Assembly (NCBI GenBank): GCA_946626265.1
Contig: CAMOUE010000114.1
Coordinates: 1-7,235 of the forward strand
Length of the DNA: 7,235 bases
Direction of reading: 5' to 3'
Source: an uncultured Eggerthellaceae bacterium
Lineage (GTDB): Bacteria > Actinomycetota > Coriobacteriia > Coriobacteriales > Eggerthellaceae
A program made the translations under genes and the position numbers. The notes below the pieces were generated by a model, which was not told where the DNA came from, searched no databases, and worked only from the letters and a program-made list of their open reading frames with translations. Below are positions 6,494 through 7,235 of the stretch, piece after piece (positions within the stretch are counted from its first letter, which is position 1; the number at the start of each line of letters is the position of its first letter).

Positions 6494-6524
6494 ATTATAA
6501 CCATTGCTCTAGCCCACTATAGTG
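6494..6524 (-). promoter_or_regulatory. Probable promoter of the TRAP operon
   Basis: A perfect TATAAT reads on the minus strand at 6499-6494, about 108 bp before the receptor ATG. At -35 distance (17 bp) the sequence is CTATAG, a poor match, and it lies within the 10-bp palindrome CACTATAGTG (6515-6524). A good -10 with a poor -35 overlapped by a dyad is typical of activator-dependent or regulated promoters. The leader of about 100 bases contains a short GC-rich dyad (GCAC/GTGC near 6436-6448) of unknown relevance. Confidence 0.55.
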
Positions 6525-6538
6525 AGATATAAAGATTA

Positions 6539-6557
6539 AACTGTTGCTCATACAGTT
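6539..6557. promoter_or_regulatory. Candidate operator upstream of the TRAP promoter
   Basis: An inverted repeat, AACTGT-N7-ACAGTT (6539-6544 and 6552-6557), is flanked by further A/T bases that extend the symmetry imperfectly. It lies about 40 bp upstream of the TATAAT, where transcription activators often bind. No regulator gene is present in the window. Confidence 0.4.
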
Positions 6558-6578
6558 AAATCTGGTTACGCACCCTCG

Positions 6579-6610
6579 AAAAAGCCGCCCGCACATCAGC
6601 GCAGGCGGCT
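6579..6610 (-). terminator. Rho-independent terminator of gpmA
   Basis: On the minus strand, AGCCGCC (6610-6604) pairs with GGCGGCT (6589-6583), with an inner CGC/GCG pairing, and a run of five T (6583-6579) follows. It lies about 45 bases after the gpmA stop and insulates the TRAP operon from gpmA transcription. Confidence 0.8.
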
Positions 6611-6654
6611 CTATCGGAACATCAGGTATCGCCTCTCGGCAATGGCGAAATTCG

Positions 6655-7235
6655 CTATTTCGCCTTTCCTTGGTTCGCGACCTTGTTGATCTTCGCCTCG
6701 ATCACCGCCGGATCGCCGATGTAGCGCTTCTCGATGACGTTCATATCCGCATCGAACTTGTATACGAGCGGGACTGCGGTCGGGATGTTCAGCTTGACGA
6801 TCTCTTCCTCCGTGAGCTTGTCGAATTGCATGACGAGCGAGCGCAGCGAGTTGCCATGAGCGGCGATCAGCACGCGCTTGCCGGCCTTCATCTGGGGGAG
6901 AATCTCGCTTTCGAAGTACGGCCACGTGCGCGCGATGTTGTCCTTCAGGCATTCGTGCATCGGCACGTCGGCCGCATCGACATCGCGGTAAGCGGGCAGC
7001 AGGTGCGCGTCCCGTTCGTCGCCGTCCTCGAGCGCAGGCGGGCGCGTATCGAAGCTGCGGCGCCAGATGAGAACCTGGTCCTCACCGTATTTCGCGGCAG
7101 TCTCGGATTTGTTGAGGCCCTGCAGGGCGCCGTAGTGGCGCTCGTTGAGACGCCAGCTCTTGATGACGGGCAGCCATGCACGGTCCATCTCGTCGAGCAC
7201 GATGTTGAGCGTGTGGATGGCGCGCTTGAGATAGC
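6655..7235 (-). CDS. gpmA: 2,3-bisphosphoglycerate-dependent phosphoglycerate mutase (partial, 5' end outside window)
   Basis: This cytosolic glycolytic enzyme interconverts 3- and 2-phosphoglycerate through a phosphohistidine intermediate. The window holds the last 192 residues. The family is usually about 250 residues, so roughly 55 N-terminal residues, including the RHG motif with the phosphorylated histidine, lie beyond the right edge. Visible motifs are LKRAIHTL at the start of the fragment, SWRLNERHYGALQGLNKSETA, and AAHGNSLR with the second catalytic histidine (codon 6856-6858). The C-terminus, YIGDPAVIEAKINKVANQGKAK, matches the GpmA tail. The frame stays open to the window end, so the GTG at 7200 is internal and not a start. 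The gene has its own terminator and appears independent of the TRAP operon. Confidence 0.97.
   Translation of the reverse strand, partial: YLKRAIHTLNIVLDEMDRAWLPVIKSWRLNERHYGALQGLNKSETAAKYGEDQVLIWRRSFDTRPPALEDGDERDAHLLPAYRDVDAADVPMHECLKDNIARTWPYFESEILPQMKAGKRVLIAAHGNSLRSLVMQFDKLTEEEIVKLNIPTAVPLVYKFDADMNVIEKRYIGDPAVIEAKINKVANQGKAK

Overview
The window reads as ordinary chromosomal DNA from a fairly GC-rich bacterium. It holds five complete genes and one partial gene, all of recognisable families, and no mobile element, CRISPR array, rRNA or tRNA. The GC-rich coding, strong Shine-Dalgarno sequences, a TAXI-type TRAP transporter whose receptor is a twin-arginine-type lipoprotein, and hairpins that mostly lack U-tracts suggest an actinobacterial host, possibly of the Coriobacteriia/Eggerthellaceae type. 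This assignment is an inference from style; no marker gene proves it.

Layout: guaA (GMP synthase) lies on the minus strand at 117-1688. A 267-bp divergent intergenic region follows. Next, on the plus strand, come a short AroQ-type chorismate mutase (1956-2234) and a type I-beta DAHP synthase (2231-3031), joined by a 4-base ATGA overlap. A compact double hairpin at 3041-3081 separates this pair from a convergent minus-strand TRAP operon. That operon, read right to left, is the TAXI solute-receptor lipoprotein (6386-5310), a 35-bp perfect hairpin, and the fused TRAP permease (5210-3126). It has a promoter-like region with dyad symmetries at about 6494-6557. At the right edge the 3' two thirds or more of gpmA (phosphoglycerate mutase) runs off the window; its U-tract terminator sits just upstream of the TRAP promoter.

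How the genes work together: DAHP synthase condenses phosphoenolpyruvate and erythrose 4-phosphate in the first step of the shikimate pathway. Chorismate mutase commits chorismate, the pathway product, to phenylalanine and tyrosine. Their translational coupling pairs the entry and branch-point enzymes, which some bacteria carry as a single fused protein. The TAXI receptor and the fused permease together make a complete secondary transporter for an unidentified, probably anionic, solute. guaA and gpmA are housekeeping genes.

I found no clearly novel multi-gene system. The observations most worth a second look are the chorismate mutase that seems to lack its C-terminal active-site Ser/Gln, the perfect hairpins before guaA and between the TRAP genes, the dyads at the TRAP promoter, and a 20-bp-spaced TGGCAYC repeat after guaA.
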